A stretch of DNA of 64,000 nt from Eucalyptus grandis (taxonomy: Eukaryota > Streptophyta > Magnoliopsida > Myrtales > Myrtaceae): positions 12,610,199 to 12,674,198 of the forward strand of contig NC_052621.1 of NCBI RefSeq assembly GCF_016545825.1, written 5' to 3'. This document shows, in pieces, positions 35,605-46,634 of the stretch. Made by a program: the position numbers and the translations under genes. The notes beneath the pieces are model-generated. The model was not told the origin of the DNA. It did not search any database and saw only the letters and a program-made list of their open reading frames with translations. The number at the start of each line of letters is the position of its first letter. The stretch's first letter is position 1.

Positions 35605-36201
35605 GTTAAAGGTTGTGAAGAAGTCATTTCTACTTTACGCAGTGGTTCAGCTGCAGAGAAAGCGCTCACCATCATGCGAGATAAAGGTTTGTTACTTCCT
35701 ATATACTTACACCCTACATGTCCTTTCTCGATACTTTTACAAGTTTGTTCTTCTTGTCTTTCTGTATAAAAACTGGAATTGTCTTTTTTAATTTTAAGAA
35801 CTTTAACTGCTCTTAGAAGAATCTAATAAAATTCTGATGCTAGTTTCGCTTGTTAACATTCAATTTTCGAAGTCATATGTGGATTGCCAATATTTGCGTT
35901 ATGTGTGATTATCCAGGTTGCTTCAAGACTTCTCCACCATGAGTATCAGTTGCTGCATGACCAGCCTGCAAGATACCATACCCCTGGACGGATTGCCCAA
36001 ACTCACTATCTTGATGTCCCGGTGGATGGGCCAACTACCAGTGTGTCATCTATTGATGGAAGTGAGAAGCTGCCTAGTGTTGATGGTGTTCGATGTCCGG
36101 CAAAAATGACCAACAAATTGATGGGAATTAAGTCTAAAAAGATTTGCCCTAAAACCGTAACCACTGAAAGTTTCACTACTCGATTAACCTCCGATGATTA
36201 G
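35605..36201 (+). pseudogene. Two unidentified exons of another gene
   Basis: A candidate exon 35605-35686 (AG acceptor, GTTTGT donor) joins in phase to an exon from 35917 that stays open to a TAG at 36199-36201. The joined frame reads ...QRKRSPSCEIK then VASRLLHHEYQLLHDQPAR, HTPGRIAQTHYLDVP and a Ser/Lys-rich end. I do not recognise the protein. It does not look like the C-terminus of SUVR enzymes, so this may be a second captured gene or a chimeric terminal exon. Confidence 0.4.
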
Positions 36202-36405
36202 TAACATGCCAAATAATTTTAGAGGTTTTTCATCCTAATGGCGATGTGACCATGTAGATCCATTATCGCATGGTGGGTTACCCAAATTTGATCGGAATTT
36301 AAAATTCCTTTTCAAACCACCAAAGATCAGAATTTTACCCATACATAATTAAGTGAAAACATACAAAACTTCTAAAATTTTCTCCAAGGCAGAAATTATA
36401 AATAA
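36202..36405 (-). other. Copia 5' leader between passenger and primer-binding site
   Basis: About 200 bp of element leader with no gene. The passenger boundary is somewhere near 36200. Confidence 0.4.
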
Positions 36406-36417
36406 GCTCCGATACCA
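36406..36417 (-). other. Primer-binding site (tRNA-iMet type)
   Basis: Minus strand TGGTATCGGAGC, one change from the common copia TGGTATCAGAGC, two bases inside the 5' LTR. Confidence 0.8.
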
Positions 36418-36419
36418 AC

Positions 36420-36879
36420 CGTAAGACTAAATCTAAATAAAACTTGACAATCCCAATTTATCATTCATGGATAAATTTGTACAAAATTGGGGATCGATTT
36501 GCGGAAACATAAAGATTGACATACCTCCAATCATTTATGAAAATCTGCAAATGTGAAAAACCCAAAACTTTGGATAGATTCACAAAACATAATCGATATG
36601 CAAATATGGAAATACCATATCTGTACGTCTTGTTCTACTAGCTAATACCCTTCAAGCGTGATGATGTATCTTCCGTAGTGATCAGGTTTGGACTAGACGA
36701 CCTGACGCTTCATTCTATTTCTTACATTATTAACGTCTTCTATCAAGTCCGTTATGATAACATATTAATGGACGAATATCATGTAATAACCACGGATAAT
36801 AAATTGGATAGTAAATCGGAATTAATTATGAAATACAATATTGGGATCACATATGAAATAATAATAAAATATTATAACA
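36420..36879 (-). repeat. 5' LTR of composite copia element
   Basis: Same orientation and extent as 24057-24518. Ends ...TTATAACA immediately before target duplication TATAA. Confidence 0.85.
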
Positions 36880-37311
36880 TATAAAACAATGCCAATGATC
36901 ATTTCTATTTGTAATGTCTTTCTCCTCTTCTCTTACCGTTGCCTTCGTCACATCATCGCCGTTGTTACACACGACCTCCTGCACCCTCCATCGCTATGCA
37001 CAAGCTCAATTCTACCCAGGTTAATATATTTACCTACCTATTTATTTCCTCGTCTACTCTCTCTCTAACTCCCTTTGCTTTTCCTGTTCAAAAAAAATAA
37101 AAAAAAAACTCCCTTTGCTTTGTTCCTGATTCTCCTTGATGCGCGAGCGTCGAGCTCTAGTCAAGCTTTGCACCATTAACGACTTAGCAACAAGAAGGTG
37201 ACATTTGGTGGCGGAAGAAGAGAAATGGCGAGACGGATGAAGGGAGATGACCAAACGAATAATAGAGGGAGAGAGAGAGGGTTGTGAAGCGATATATTGG
37301 TGGCGGAGGTG

Positions 37312-37615
37312 GGTGGTGGTAGGGGTGTTAATGGTTTGATTCGGTTCGATTTTTCGGTTTTTGATTTTTAACTTTTAGTTTTTGATTTTTGTATTTGTTT
37401 TTTTTTTTTCGTTTTTTTTGTGTATATATTTTTCGTTTTCAAGAAATAAGTTCTTATGGGTTTATTGATTCGATTCGGTTTGGTTAACTGATAAAAACCG
37501 AACTAATAAAAAAAATTTCGATTTTTAATGATAATCAAACTGAATGAAAACTGAACCAAAAAAACTGAATTTTTTGATTCGGTTCGGTTCGATTTTTTAC
37601 ACCCCTAGGTGGTGG
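37312..37615. mobile_element. 288-bp hAT-type MITE with 8-bp target duplication
   Basis: The body is 37320-37607. Terminal inverted repeats are TAGGGGTGTTA and TAGGGGTGTAA. Direct repeats GGTGGTGG lie at 37312-37319 and 37608-37615. Blocks A and B show the unoccupied site (GTGGGTGATGGC, GTGGGCGGTGGC). The interior consists of CGGTTCGATTT-type words in inverted orientation. Confidence 0.8.
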
Positions 37616-38489
37616 CGGGCCAAGGCGGTGGCAATAGGGTAGCAGATTTGGGCGCATGAGGCGGAGGAACCGGAAAAGTGACATGCGAGTGCGAGCGTCG
37701 AAGCATGTTTGAGACAAAAGAGAGAAGGGATTGGAGGCCTTTGTTCACTAACAACGAAAAGGGCTTTAGCCATGTTAGGGGCGGAAATAGTCCCACTTTA
37801 CGTCATTTAGTAAATTCTTTTCAGTGAGAACTTATAACAGTAGCATCACTCTTTTTTTCTTTTTGAGTTCTCAAATTCTGAAAAGAGATAAAAGAGAAAG
37901 ATTGCTTGACTAGAAAACTAATTAGGGATTAGTAACTCCATTTAATGAAAGATACCATGGCACCAACCGTTCCAAGATTTAGGAAATTCTGCTCCCTACA
38001 TCCTGTCCAAAACGGTTCGACTGACCTTGGAAATTACACACCGTCCATCTAGACAAATTTATGCACGAGAACCCCTCGCATAACCTAATGATCAACCATT
38101 CCATGCTAATCGAATCATGTAGTGATAAATCCACTTTAATGACCTCTAAATCGATCTAAGAACAATGAAGAAATGCGATTTGGTCCTAATAGCTAATTCT
38201 TAAAGTAATGTAATTCAGTAGAGGGATTTAGAGATTAATGGATTAGGTGAGTTTGAAACTGATTAGTCAGAGCTCTAGAAGTACCATAAGCTGCTTGTTT
38301 TCTCAAATCTCTTCGTGACGTGGCCTTCTAAGTCAGCACACGAGGTATATGGCTTTGATACCTCGATTCCACCACATCCAGATACATTTTCTTAGCTTCT
38401 ATTGTCCGGTTAGCACACAAGGTCATTAGTCTATGGCTTTGAATCCTCCATTCTACTGACCCAAAAAAAAAAAAAAATTCCTCGATTCC

Positions 38490-38599
38490 ACCACATCTAG
38501 ATATATTTTCTCGGCTTCTACCGTTGGGACCCTCTCTGAAAGCTCACCACATCTAGATATATTTTCTCGGCTTCTACCGTTGGGACCCTCTCTGAAAGC
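38490..38599. repeat. 55-bp tandem duplication
   Basis: Two copies of a unit containing CACATCTAGATATATTTTC and GTTGGGACCCTCTCTGAAAG. Blocks A and B have one. Confidence 0.8.
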
Positions 38600-40450
38600 G
38601 AAAGAAATAATGAGACAAATAATCATTTAACTTTAGTCCAATTTGTAATGTGGTATTTGAACTTTTAATTTGTTTTATGTGGTTTATGAATTTAACCAAA
38701 TATTTAATATGAACTATAAACTTTTAATTTATTTAATGTGATTCTTGAATTATTATTTTGACACATATTCAATATAGTCCATAAATTATATCAACATGTT
38801 CGATATAATTCTTTCATTAATTTAAGATCAATGACAATATTGAATATCTTCATCAAGTTCAATGATTAAATTGAATGCGCATAAAAGTTCACAGATTACG
38901 TTAAATAAATTAAAAGTTTAAGGATCACATTGTACATTGAGTTAAAGTTGAATGACCATTTGTGTCATTTTCAAAAACAAAGCACGGCTTATGTCATTAA
39001 CTAAGTCTTGTCCTAATTTCGTTGATTAGTATGAGAACCAGAGGCGGGTCGGCAACACCGTGGGACCTTAACCAGCTTTTCCTCTGTGTTGAAAAATGAC
39101 TCACTTAATTTTAACCTCGTTGACCCTCTGGAATATCTAGTTTTACTTTCGTAGGAACCAATCAAGTTTTGCCAAGTTTTAGGATGACGCGATTGATGGC
39201 TATCGCAAAGGTTTTTCCATTTGGCTCGATTCATGATCCCATCGTAGAAGCGTAGGACTCGGGCAAAAAGACTTGAGCCCAATCGATCCAATCGTTACCT
39301 ATTTTTTTAAAAATCTGAGAAATATCAAGTATGTTCAGAGCAAAAATCTTCAAAAATCTTATTCTTTTGAGTACCGAATTTTCTCTCAATTTACTTGAGA
39401 ACGTAGGGAAAAGATCGAATCGTGCGAGTTTCTTACGTAGTCATCCCACTTTTCTACTGTGATTACGACGCCCACTTGAGAAGTGAGGATTTCTTTCATT
39501 GATTCGTCATTATGTCCACCTTTACTAGAATGAAGAAATTCCAAAGTAATGCTAAGTTTCCAAATGCGACTATTCTAAAAACCATTCCATTGACGACACA
39601 CTCGTCCAATTCCTTCTGGATGAAATTTTTCCCGTGGGTAGACGAATCAAAAAGATCAATGTTCATCCAAACCTATCCTTTCAACCCGTCTGTTATAATG
39701 GTAGGCCTAGGGCTGTTCCATCAAGAAAAGTTTGGCAACTTGATGAACTCTATCGGAAACCACTTACTTTTTGTCGTGCTCCAATGCTTATCGCCTGAAA
39801 AGAATAGTTTGCCACGACAAAAAATCTCATGACGATGATATTTTATGTTCATTTATGATGAAAATGAACCAAGGTAATACGAAGTGAAGATAGTAGAGTA
39901 TTGTAAACACTATATACTACATTGCAAAGGAATTGAGCTAAATTGTGATAACTTGTCTCGATCATGCATATAATTGAAAGTCGAAAATCCAAACCGGTGC
40001 CTGCGACTCTTGGGCCCAACATGGCTAGTCCGATCTTCAGGCATTTTTTATAATTCTATTTATGATCAGACCAAAATTTGAGCTTGACATGACCTCGCTC
40101 CAAAGTGTTTAATGAATTTACTTATTTTTAATATTTGTAATAAAAAAACATAAAATGTTTGTTATATTTCATTCTAAAGTGGAAAATATCTAATTTTTTA
40201 ATTTTGAGTTTACTGATTATTAAGCCATTGAATTAATTAGAAAAATTGCTGTGCTGTCTACTTCGTAAAGGTATATATTATGCTATTGCGTATGAGCCTA
40301 AACTATCTACTTTATTAAAAGGCAAACCAGATCTCTAAAACCCCATGACGCGAGTATAAACAATGTGCAAATTTTGAGGCAATTTAAACGATATGCAAAT
40401 TTGAAGGCAATTTCACGGTGCTCTTAATACAAACTTTCTTCGTATTCTAA

Positions 40451-41430
40451 TAATTCACTCGCATGAGTAGAAAATGCAAATGATTCGAAATAAAATCAAG
40501 CCCCAAAACCCACGAGTAGCATGAGTCTAAAAGGAAGATGGCCGAAATGGAACTTCAGGTCCTTGCCTCTTCATGCACTTGCCAATGCTTGCGCATGAAA
40601 CATTACTTGAAGTCTAATTGCAAACATAAATTTGGGAGAAATTTCCAAATAAAGGTCCTAGGTGGTCTCAATTTCTCAAATAAGAGTCTGAAATGAATAT
40701 TGTCTCAAATAGAGATATGAAGTGCTCTCATTTTCTCACATGAATGACTAAAGTGGACTTTATTTCAAATAAAAATATGAAGCGGCTAAGTTAGTATAAA
40801 AAAAGGCTTGACTTCACCAGGCTGGTTAGTTGGTCAAAAGCATTTTCATCATTTACATTTTTTCCCTTTTTATTTCTTTTTCCTTTTTCTGTTTTTTTTT
40901 TCCATGAAAAAGACAAATTTAAAAAAGAATAAAACTTTAAAAGAAAAAAAAAAAAAAAAACAAAAAATTAAAAAAAAAGCACTTGCATTTTTTCTTTTTT
41001 CTTTTTTTAGTTTGTTTTTATTTTGGGAAAAAATTACAAAAGGAAATTGAGGCCCTTAAAGAAAACGCAAATTAGATTTGCGCTTTATAGCTTTTCAATT
41101 ATATTTGATATGAGAACAATTGAGATTCTTATTTGAGAAATTGAAGGCACTTTAACCCTTATTTGGAATTTTCCTAAATTTGGAGGAGATATTAACACTA
41201 CAATATTTATTACTTGATTACGAAATCCCATTCCATCCATATGGAGAAATATATCTACATTGGGATATTTCCTAGATATACCTACGTATGTGCAATCTGG
41301 AAAATATTCTGGGTAATCTTTCAAGTTACACTATTTTAGGAATATAATCGAAAAAGATGGGAGGTATATAATTGGGGAAAAATACGCTGTTTACCCGAAT
41401 CAGCGCTTTTCCTTGTGCGCGACCCGCGTG
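40451..41430. other. Intergenic, A/T-tract rich
   Basis: No gene. Poly-T and poly-A tracts dominate 40855-41035. It becomes the B1 promoter flank near 41400. Confidence 0.45.
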
Positions 41431-41433
41431 CCC

Positions 41434-41587
41434 TTCTAGAAGACCCGGCAAAAAGGAGCAACTTCCCTTTTCTTCTCTTCTTAATTTCCTTTTTTCAACA
41501 CCTCATCTAGAAGGCCAGCACTAAGAAAAGCTATCAGCCGCAGCTTTCTCTCTCTTCTTTCTCTCTCTAGCTTCGCGTATATATATG
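41434..41587 (+). promoter_or_regulatory. Gene B1 promoter elements
   Basis: Distal TTCTAGAAG at 41434-41442 fits nTTCnnGAAn. A proximal ATCTAGAAG lies at 41505-41513. A CT-rich stretch and a TATA box (CGTATATATATG) follow at about 41575-41587, 95 bp before the ATG. The same arrangement occurs at B2-B4. Confidence 0.55.
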
Positions 41588-41679
41588 TCAGGTCGGAGCT
41601 CGGGATCGCACCGGAAAAACCATTGCTCCTCTAGCTCCCCTTCTTCACCCCTTCCCTTTTTATCCTCTGAAAATCCGCC

Positions 41680-42349
41680 ATGATGGCCGCCGAATTCGTT
41701 CCACCTCCGCCGAAGGAAGAGCCCGTCGACGGCGCCGATCCGGCGCGAGTTCCCTGTACCGACGACGGCGACGACGACGACGGAAGACGCGCTCTCGTTC
41801 TGCAACCTCTCCCTGTACTGCGACGCCGCCGATAACTCCTTCGCCGACGATGAGGCCTCCACCGCCTCGTCGTCGTCGTCGTCGTCGTCGACCTCCGATC
41901 ACGACGGCTTCTTCGAGTTCTCATCCGTCGGGGGCTCCGATTCCTCCTCCGACCTCGGCTCCGGCGATCGGAGCATCGTCTTCTGCGGGAAGCTCATCCC
42001 TCCCCGAGAATCGCCTCCTCCCGCTGCTCCGGAGAAGAAGAAATCGCCGAGCAGGAGCACTCGGTCGCCGACGGTCCGGAGAAGGAAGTGCCGGTGGTAC
42101 CTGATGGCGTTCGGATTGGCGAGGTTCCCGACGGAGATGGCGATGAGCCAGATGAGGACGAGGCAGAGCCGCAATGCCGAGAAGGCGGGATCGTGCGGCG
42201 GCGCCGGCGAGGTCGTGAGGAGCGGCGACTGCGGCGACGAGAGCAAAGCAAAGGGGCTGTTCGGGTTGCTGAAGGCCCTGGGATCGGGCCACCGCCGTCG
42301 CGCCCATGCGTTCGTGAAGGCATCGATGGGCTGCGTCGCGCGCGTGTGA
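41680..42349 (+). pseudogene. Gene B1: family member disrupted by a +1 frameshift
   Basis: The ATG at 41680 opens a frame (MMAAEFVPPPPKEEPVDG) aligned with B2-B4. In the GACGAC run near 41770-41790 the frame shifts by one base. From there the family sequence continues in the next frame: ALSFCNLSLYC, FFEFSS, IVFCGKLIPPR, CRWYLMAFGLARFPTEMAM and C-terminal KASMGCVARV with TGA at 42347-42349. Everything downstream of the shift is intact and open, so this is either a very young pseudogene or a one-base sequencing/assembly error in a GC-rich repeat. No intron with GT-AG borders would restore it. Confidence 0.8.
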
Positions 42350-43219
42350 CGGGGTTTGGCCAGGATTGACTCTGCATTTGGCACACGTGCGAGAGATAGA
42401 GAGAGAGAGAGAGAGAAAGAGTGGATTACCAAAGGCGAGGCATGTAGTTGATGGATTTTTGCAGAAATAGTACAAGTTCATTTTTTTACCAAAAGCTTTG
42501 CTTGATTGACAAAATACTATCAAGCGAGTTCAATCGAAGCAATCGTCCAATGTCCATACATGCTTGTGCTAATGATTGTTCGGGAGCGCTTCCTTTAATT
42601 CTCTCTCAACAGAAAAGTTCTGATTTTTAAAAGTAGCGATTCTATATATTCCATAAAAGAAGTGCACATTCGTTTTTACTACATTCTTTATCGTGTTTGT
42701 TATAGTAAATATGACCTATAGTGTAGAGGGTCATGGTGTATTAAGGACCTTCTCCAATTTTATGAGATAGAACTTGTTGCGATATATGCAATCTTTAAAT
42801 TAAAGATCTTGATTGATTTTAACTCTCCTCTAGTAACTTATATGCCCATAGGTTATGTATGGAATGATATATTAAATTAAATCTCAAATCATGTCTAACA
42901 ATTAAAAAATAGGTGGCGGTGTTTTTGCAAGTTCTTACCCTAATTCATGTCAATCATTCACTCAATTAGCAGCAAAAACCACTAAAAACGATCCCTATTC
43001 AAACAGAAAGCGCACGTACACGCACAATTTTACATCTTCACCAATAAAAGTTGTCTCAAATAATAACGACTGGTTATTTAATTAAACTCCACCTCCACCT
43101 AATCACATGCTTTGCGATCGCTTCTTAAGTACGAAAACGAAAACCTAAGCTCCCATGGACAAGAGGAATTTACTAGAGAGGGGGGAGGGACAAGGACAAT
43201 GAGGACAAGGATGGATCGG
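42350..43219. other. 3' flank of B1, no gene
   Basis: Shares the phrase GGCACACGTGCGAGAGA and a (GA)n tract (42395-42418) with the other B genes. From about 42890 it is paralogous to 46810-47120. No coding region seen. Confidence 0.45.
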
Positions 43220-43370
43220 TTGTAGTAGAGTTTGAGACCCATGTCATCGTGGATCTCGTTAGTCCTTGAGGGTGATGTGGTTTGGGCGGCAACGAGCTTG
43301 ATGAGGTCACTGATAATGCTTGTTGCACTTCACCCTCACCTTCTTCCCCCAGCTGGTCGTTCAGCGTTCG
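43220..43370 (-). pseudogene. UBL5: UBL5/HUB1 ubiquitin-like pseudogene, copy 1
   Basis: The minus strand shows LNDQLG, then in shifted frames the VRVKCN region, a KLVAAQT-like stretch and HITLKD, DMGL and a tyrosine-rich end. UBL5 is a 73-residue ubiquitin-like splicing modifier. About 20 residues between AAQT and HITLKD are missing, and an extra G after the LGxK region plus internal stops break the frame. Paralogous to copy 3 (47142-47290). Confidence 0.7.
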
Positions 43371-43971
43371 TTCGACGAGACCTCAATTTGCTAGGTCGTA
43401 AATCGATTTGGAAGGGAGAGAGAGCAGGGCGTCATCGCGCCTTGTGAGACAAGGGAGGGAGAGTAGAGTTAGGGCTTCTCGATTGTGAGTTGGGAGGGAC
43501 GGAGAAAGCAAGAGCAGAATTGTACACGCTAGAGAGAAAAGAAGTGTCGAGAGTGAAGAGTGAAGAGAGAGGGAAGAGGGGACGGAGAGAGATCGTGGAG
43601 TCAAGAGAGAGGGGATTGAGAGAGTATGAGATTTTTGGAATATTGGAGTTCCGAACAACATGTGTCGCACGGTGAGTGGATTTATACGCGGTTAACCTAG
43701 TACAATCACTATATGTAATATTTTCTCATTTGTGAGGAGAATTTTAAAATATTAAAATATTAAAATATTAAAATATGCATTCACCAAATTTGACAATGAT
43801 CCCTCGGAATCTCGGGGATAGATGATAACCTGCGTGCCTCATTTGAGCTTTGGAGACAAGACATGGGGCCTACGTGGGTGACAAGGGAGGGCAATAAATT
43901 CTTCCCGAGCGTATAAAATGTAAACAGATTATAATAAAAAAATGGGAAAAATCGTACCTGCTGGCTTGCTC
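43371..43971. other. Purine-rich flank, no gene
   Basis: GAGAGA-rich on the plus strand (43410-43640), then AT-rich with a (TTAAAATA)n-like run at about 43740-43772. From about 43780 it is paralogous to 48360 onward, upstream of B3. Confidence 0.45.
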
Positions 43972-44118
43972 ATCTAGAAGATCAAGCAAAAGGAATAACT
44001 TTTCTTTCCTTCTTATTTTTCTAATTCTTTTTTTAACAACTCATTTTCAATTTTCTTCTCGACGCTTCATCTAGAAGGCCCGTAACAAGCTAAACAACGA
44101 ACCATCGGAGCAGCATCC

Positions 44119-44152
<34 letters not shown>

Positions 44153-44163
44153 TCTATATAAAT
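43972..44163 (+). promoter_or_regulatory. Gene B2 promoter elements
   Basis: ATCTAGAAG at 43972-43980 and again at 44069-44077. A (CT)14 tract at 44121-44149 abuts the TATA box TTCTATATAAATCC (about 44153-44163), 85-90 bp before the ATG. The CT tract is shorter in B3 and B4, so it varies in length at a core-promoter position. Confidence 0.55.
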
Positions 44164-44244
44164 CCATTCAGCCCTGACTCATTTTCTCCAACGAAGCAGT
44201 CTTCCTTTTACTTCTCTGCCCCACATTTCCTCAGAAAATCCACC

Positions 44245-44949
44245 ATGACGACCACCGCCGATTTCGTTCAAGCGCCACCGCCGAAGGAAGAGCTCGTCGA
44301 CGCCGATCCGGTGCAAGTTCCCAATAACTACGACGACGATGGCGAGGGCGAGGGCGACGACGCGCTCTCGCTCTGCAACCTCTCCTTCTACTGCGACGCC
44401 GCTGATTGCTCCTTCGCCGACGATGGCGCCTCCACGTCCTCGTCGTCCTTCTCCTCCTCCTCCGATCACGACGACTTCTTCGAGTTCTCGTCGATCGGGG
44501 ACTCCGATTGCTCCTCCGACCTCCGCTCCGACGATCGCCGCATCGTCTTCTGCGGGAAGCTCATCTCCCACCGAGAATCGCCTCCTTCTCCTCCTCCTCC
44601 TACTCCTGAGAAGAGATCTCCGGTCCCGACCGGCCGCGGGAGCCAAAAGAGCGGGAGCAGGAGGACTCGGTCGCCGGCGGCCCGGAGGAGGAAGTGTCGG
44701 TGGTACCTGATGGCGTTCGGATTGGCGAGGTTCCCGACGGAGATGGCGCTGAGCGAGATGAGGACGAGGCAGAGCCGCAAGGTCGAGAAGAGGGGGTCGT
44801 GCGACGGCGAGATCGTGAGGAGCGGCGAGTGCGGCGACAAGAGCAGAGGGAAGGGGCTGATCGGGTTGCTGAAGGCTCTGGGATTGGGCCACCGCCGTCG
44901 CGCCGATGCGTTCGTGAAGGCCTCGTTAGGCTGCGTCGCGCGCGTGTGA
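44245..44949 (+). CDS. Gene B2: uncharacterised plant protein, tandem family, 234 aa
   Basis: Intronless, ATG in CCACCATGAC. Family unnamed. Order of features: MTTTADFVQAPPPKEELVD N-terminus, acidic 29-39, ALSLCNLSFYCDAADCSFAD (39-58), a Ser-rich run (64-73), DHDDFFEFSS (74-83), IVFCGKLISHR (100-110), a Pro-rich linker (111-121), a basic RS-like segment (135-150), CRWYLMAFGLARFPTEMAL (151-169), MRTRQSRK, GLLKALGLGHRRR (207-219) and C-terminal VKASLGCVARV. No signal peptide or membrane span; the basic Arg/Ser segment would suit nuclear entry. Nearly identical to B3 including both flanks, so that duplication is recent. Antisense open frames over this gene are codon-bias shadows. Function unknown. 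Confidence 0.88.
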   Translation: MTTTADFVQAPPPKEELVDADPVQVPNNYDDDGEGEGDDALSLCNLSFYCDAADCSFADDGASTSSSSFSSSSDHDDFFEFSSIGDSDCSSDLRSDDRRIVFCGKLISHRESPPSPPPPTPEKRSPVPTGRGSQKSGSRRTRSPAARRRKCRWYLMAFGLARFPTEMALSEMRTRQSRKVEKRGSCDGEIVRSGECGDKSRGKGLIGLLKALGLGHRRRADAFVKASLGCVARV

Positions 44950-45904
44950 CAGGGTGGCCAGGATTGAATCTGTATTTGGCACACGTGCGAGAGACAGAGA
45001 GATTGAGTTGGAGATATAGAGAGAGAGTAGATTACCAAAGGCGATGTATGTAATGGATGGATTTTTGCAGAAATAGTAGAGTTCATTTTACCCCAAAGCA
45101 GTTTGCATAACATCGCATGCCCGATTGACAAGATGCTGTTAAGCGAGTTAATGGAAGAAATGGTCCAATGACTATGCATACACTTCTCTTAAATTTATGC
45201 CTATGACATGTGTAAATGGTCATTAATTAGTACGCAATTGGTGAGAATTTTCCGGTTGACATTTAATTCTTGAACTAGAATCCCTACTGTTCCAACCAAT
45301 CATGCCAATCTTGGGATTGCCCGCAATATCGGGCTTCACAAGAAATTTGTATTCAATTATACTCTTTAGTACAAATTTAGTCCTATATTGCAATTAACGT
45401 ACATAAAGAACATTAATAGGAAGCAAGGGACGTTTCTAATCGCACAATAAAATTTAAATAAAGAGGAAATCCCAAAAAACATACCCCACTTTTTACCAAG
45501 TGCCACTAACATATCTCTATTTTTGAAAATACCAAATAAATACATGCGTTTTACCCTTTAGAGACCAAATTTGCACCTTCACATGATCACATCTATTGCC
45601 ATTTATGCCTATCCCAAAATCTAAAATCTAAAATCTAAAACTCACTAAAAACACCCAAAATCAACTAAAAACCAATTCACCAAAAACCATAGGCAAGATG
45701 ATAATAAAATGATTTGTAAAGAGGGACAATTTGGTCTTTTCAGTATAAACTTTTGTTTAGGGGAATACCATCTATATTTGTAAAAATAAAAGTATGTAAG
45801 TGATCATTAAGTCAAAAATTGATATTTTCTTCTAAAATAAATAATATACAAATTTTAACAACCGATTAAGCATGATTGTTGAAGCCATCATATTATACTT
45901 TAAT
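44950..45904. other. 3' flank of B2, no gene
   Basis: Closely paralogous to 49834-50760 (3' flank of B3) and more loosely to 53116-55050. Contains GGCTTCACAAGAAATTTG, a shared landmark (45332, 50183 and 54007). No coding region. Confidence 0.5.
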
Positions 45905-46318
45905 GGGTTAATACCTTGAAAAATCTCAAACTAGTACACTTGTGATAATTTTATCCGAAACTAATTTTTTGACCATAAAAAATCCCAAACTGGTACACTT
46001 TTAACAAATTTACCCAAAATTGATATAGTTGTGACAAATTGACCTTATGTTAATTCTCATTAAATTTTACTGTCAAATTACTAAATTGAATAATACGTGG
46101 TAGTTGATGGGTATATTATTTTGGAATTTTATTCTCTATTTGTTATAGTTATACAATTTTTGTGATTTTTTGTTGTATTAATCTAATTTAACGAAGTGTA
46201 TATTTGTTACAAATGTATCAGTTTGAGACTTTTGGGGTCGAATTAATTAGTTTGAGATAAATTTGTCACAAGTGTATCAGTTTAGAATTTTTTATGATTA
46301 ATTGAGATAAATTTGTGC
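45905..46318. mobile_element. Fold-back MITE with ~38-bp inverted ends
   Basis: The left end contains CAAACTAGTACACTTGTGAT. The reverse complement of the right end contains TAAACTGATACACTTGTGAC, and similarity extends over about 38 bp. Internal copies of AAACTGGTACACTTTTAACA add to the fold-back. The paralogous flank of B3 lacks it. No coding capacity. Confidence 0.6.
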
Positions 46319-46479
46319 AAGCTCCCCTATCTCACATGCACAACATATTCTCTCTCTCTCTACCTACTTGCGATTTCGCTATGCTCTCTCCGTCCCTAAA
46401 GCCCTAGCTGTACTCCCTCCTCTCTCCCCCTCCCACATCAACTCATGACCTCGTAGAGAGAGCTCTCATTCAAGGAACA

Positions 46480-46634
46480 TTGAACTACCGATTGGGGAAG
46501 AAGGTGAGGGTGAAGTGCAACGAGGACAGCACCATGAGTGACCTCAAGAAACTCGTTGTCGCCTAGACCACATCACCCTCAAAGACTACAAGATCCGCAA
46601 TAGTATGGGTCTTGAGCTCGAACTCTACTACAAC
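46480..46634 (+). pseudogene. UBL5: UBL5/HUB1 ubiquitin-like pseudogene, copy 2
   Basis: The plus strand reads [16 protein letters not shown], then [12 protein letters not shown] and a TAG. In the next frame it continues HITLKDYKIRNSMGLELELY YN. This is the UBL5 order ([42 protein letters not shown]) with roughly 20 residues deleted between AAQT and HITLKD. The same deletion occurs in the other two copies, so all derive from one truncated progenitor. No intron is visible. It lies in opposite orientation to copies 1 and 3. Confidence 0.78.

Larger units (their letters stand above)
24052..36884 (-). mobile_element. Composite non-autonomous Ty1/copia element with ~10-kb passenger
   Basis: Two direct repeats of about 460 bp (24057-24518 and 36420-36879) act as LTRs. 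They are flanked by TATAA at 24052-24056 and 36880-36884. Block A shows the empty site (AGAACAATCTACAACAATG near 11186). A primer-binding site (TGGTATCGGAGC on the minus strand) and a polypurine tract orient the element leftward. Residual gag (25330-25975) and RNase H (24870-25230) are adjacent; protease, integrase and reverse transcriptase are missing. Between the primer-binding side and gag lie about 10 kb of foreign DNA with a FAR1-related gene and SUVR exons on the plus strand. Confidence 0.82.
36885..40450. repeat. Block C, right part
   Basis: Resumes block sequence at AACAATGCCAATGATC (compare 11197). It matches block A to about 15700 and block B to about 22400. It contains a MITE (37320-37607) and a tandem duplication (38490-38599). 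No gene is supported. Confidence 0.75.

Noticed and set aside
41521..41924. Minus-strand Arg/Ser-rich frames over the B1 5' end
   Set aside because: Complement of Asp/Ser codon runs in the sense gene.
43490..43675. Small ORFs in the GAGAGA-rich tract (also 47399-47633)
   Set aside because: Composition-driven and out of frame between the two paralogous copies.
41899..45179. Long minus-strand frames over B1 and B2 (up to 237 codons), repeated at B3 and B4
   Set aside because: They arise from GC-rich third positions of the sense gene and have no independent start context or domains.
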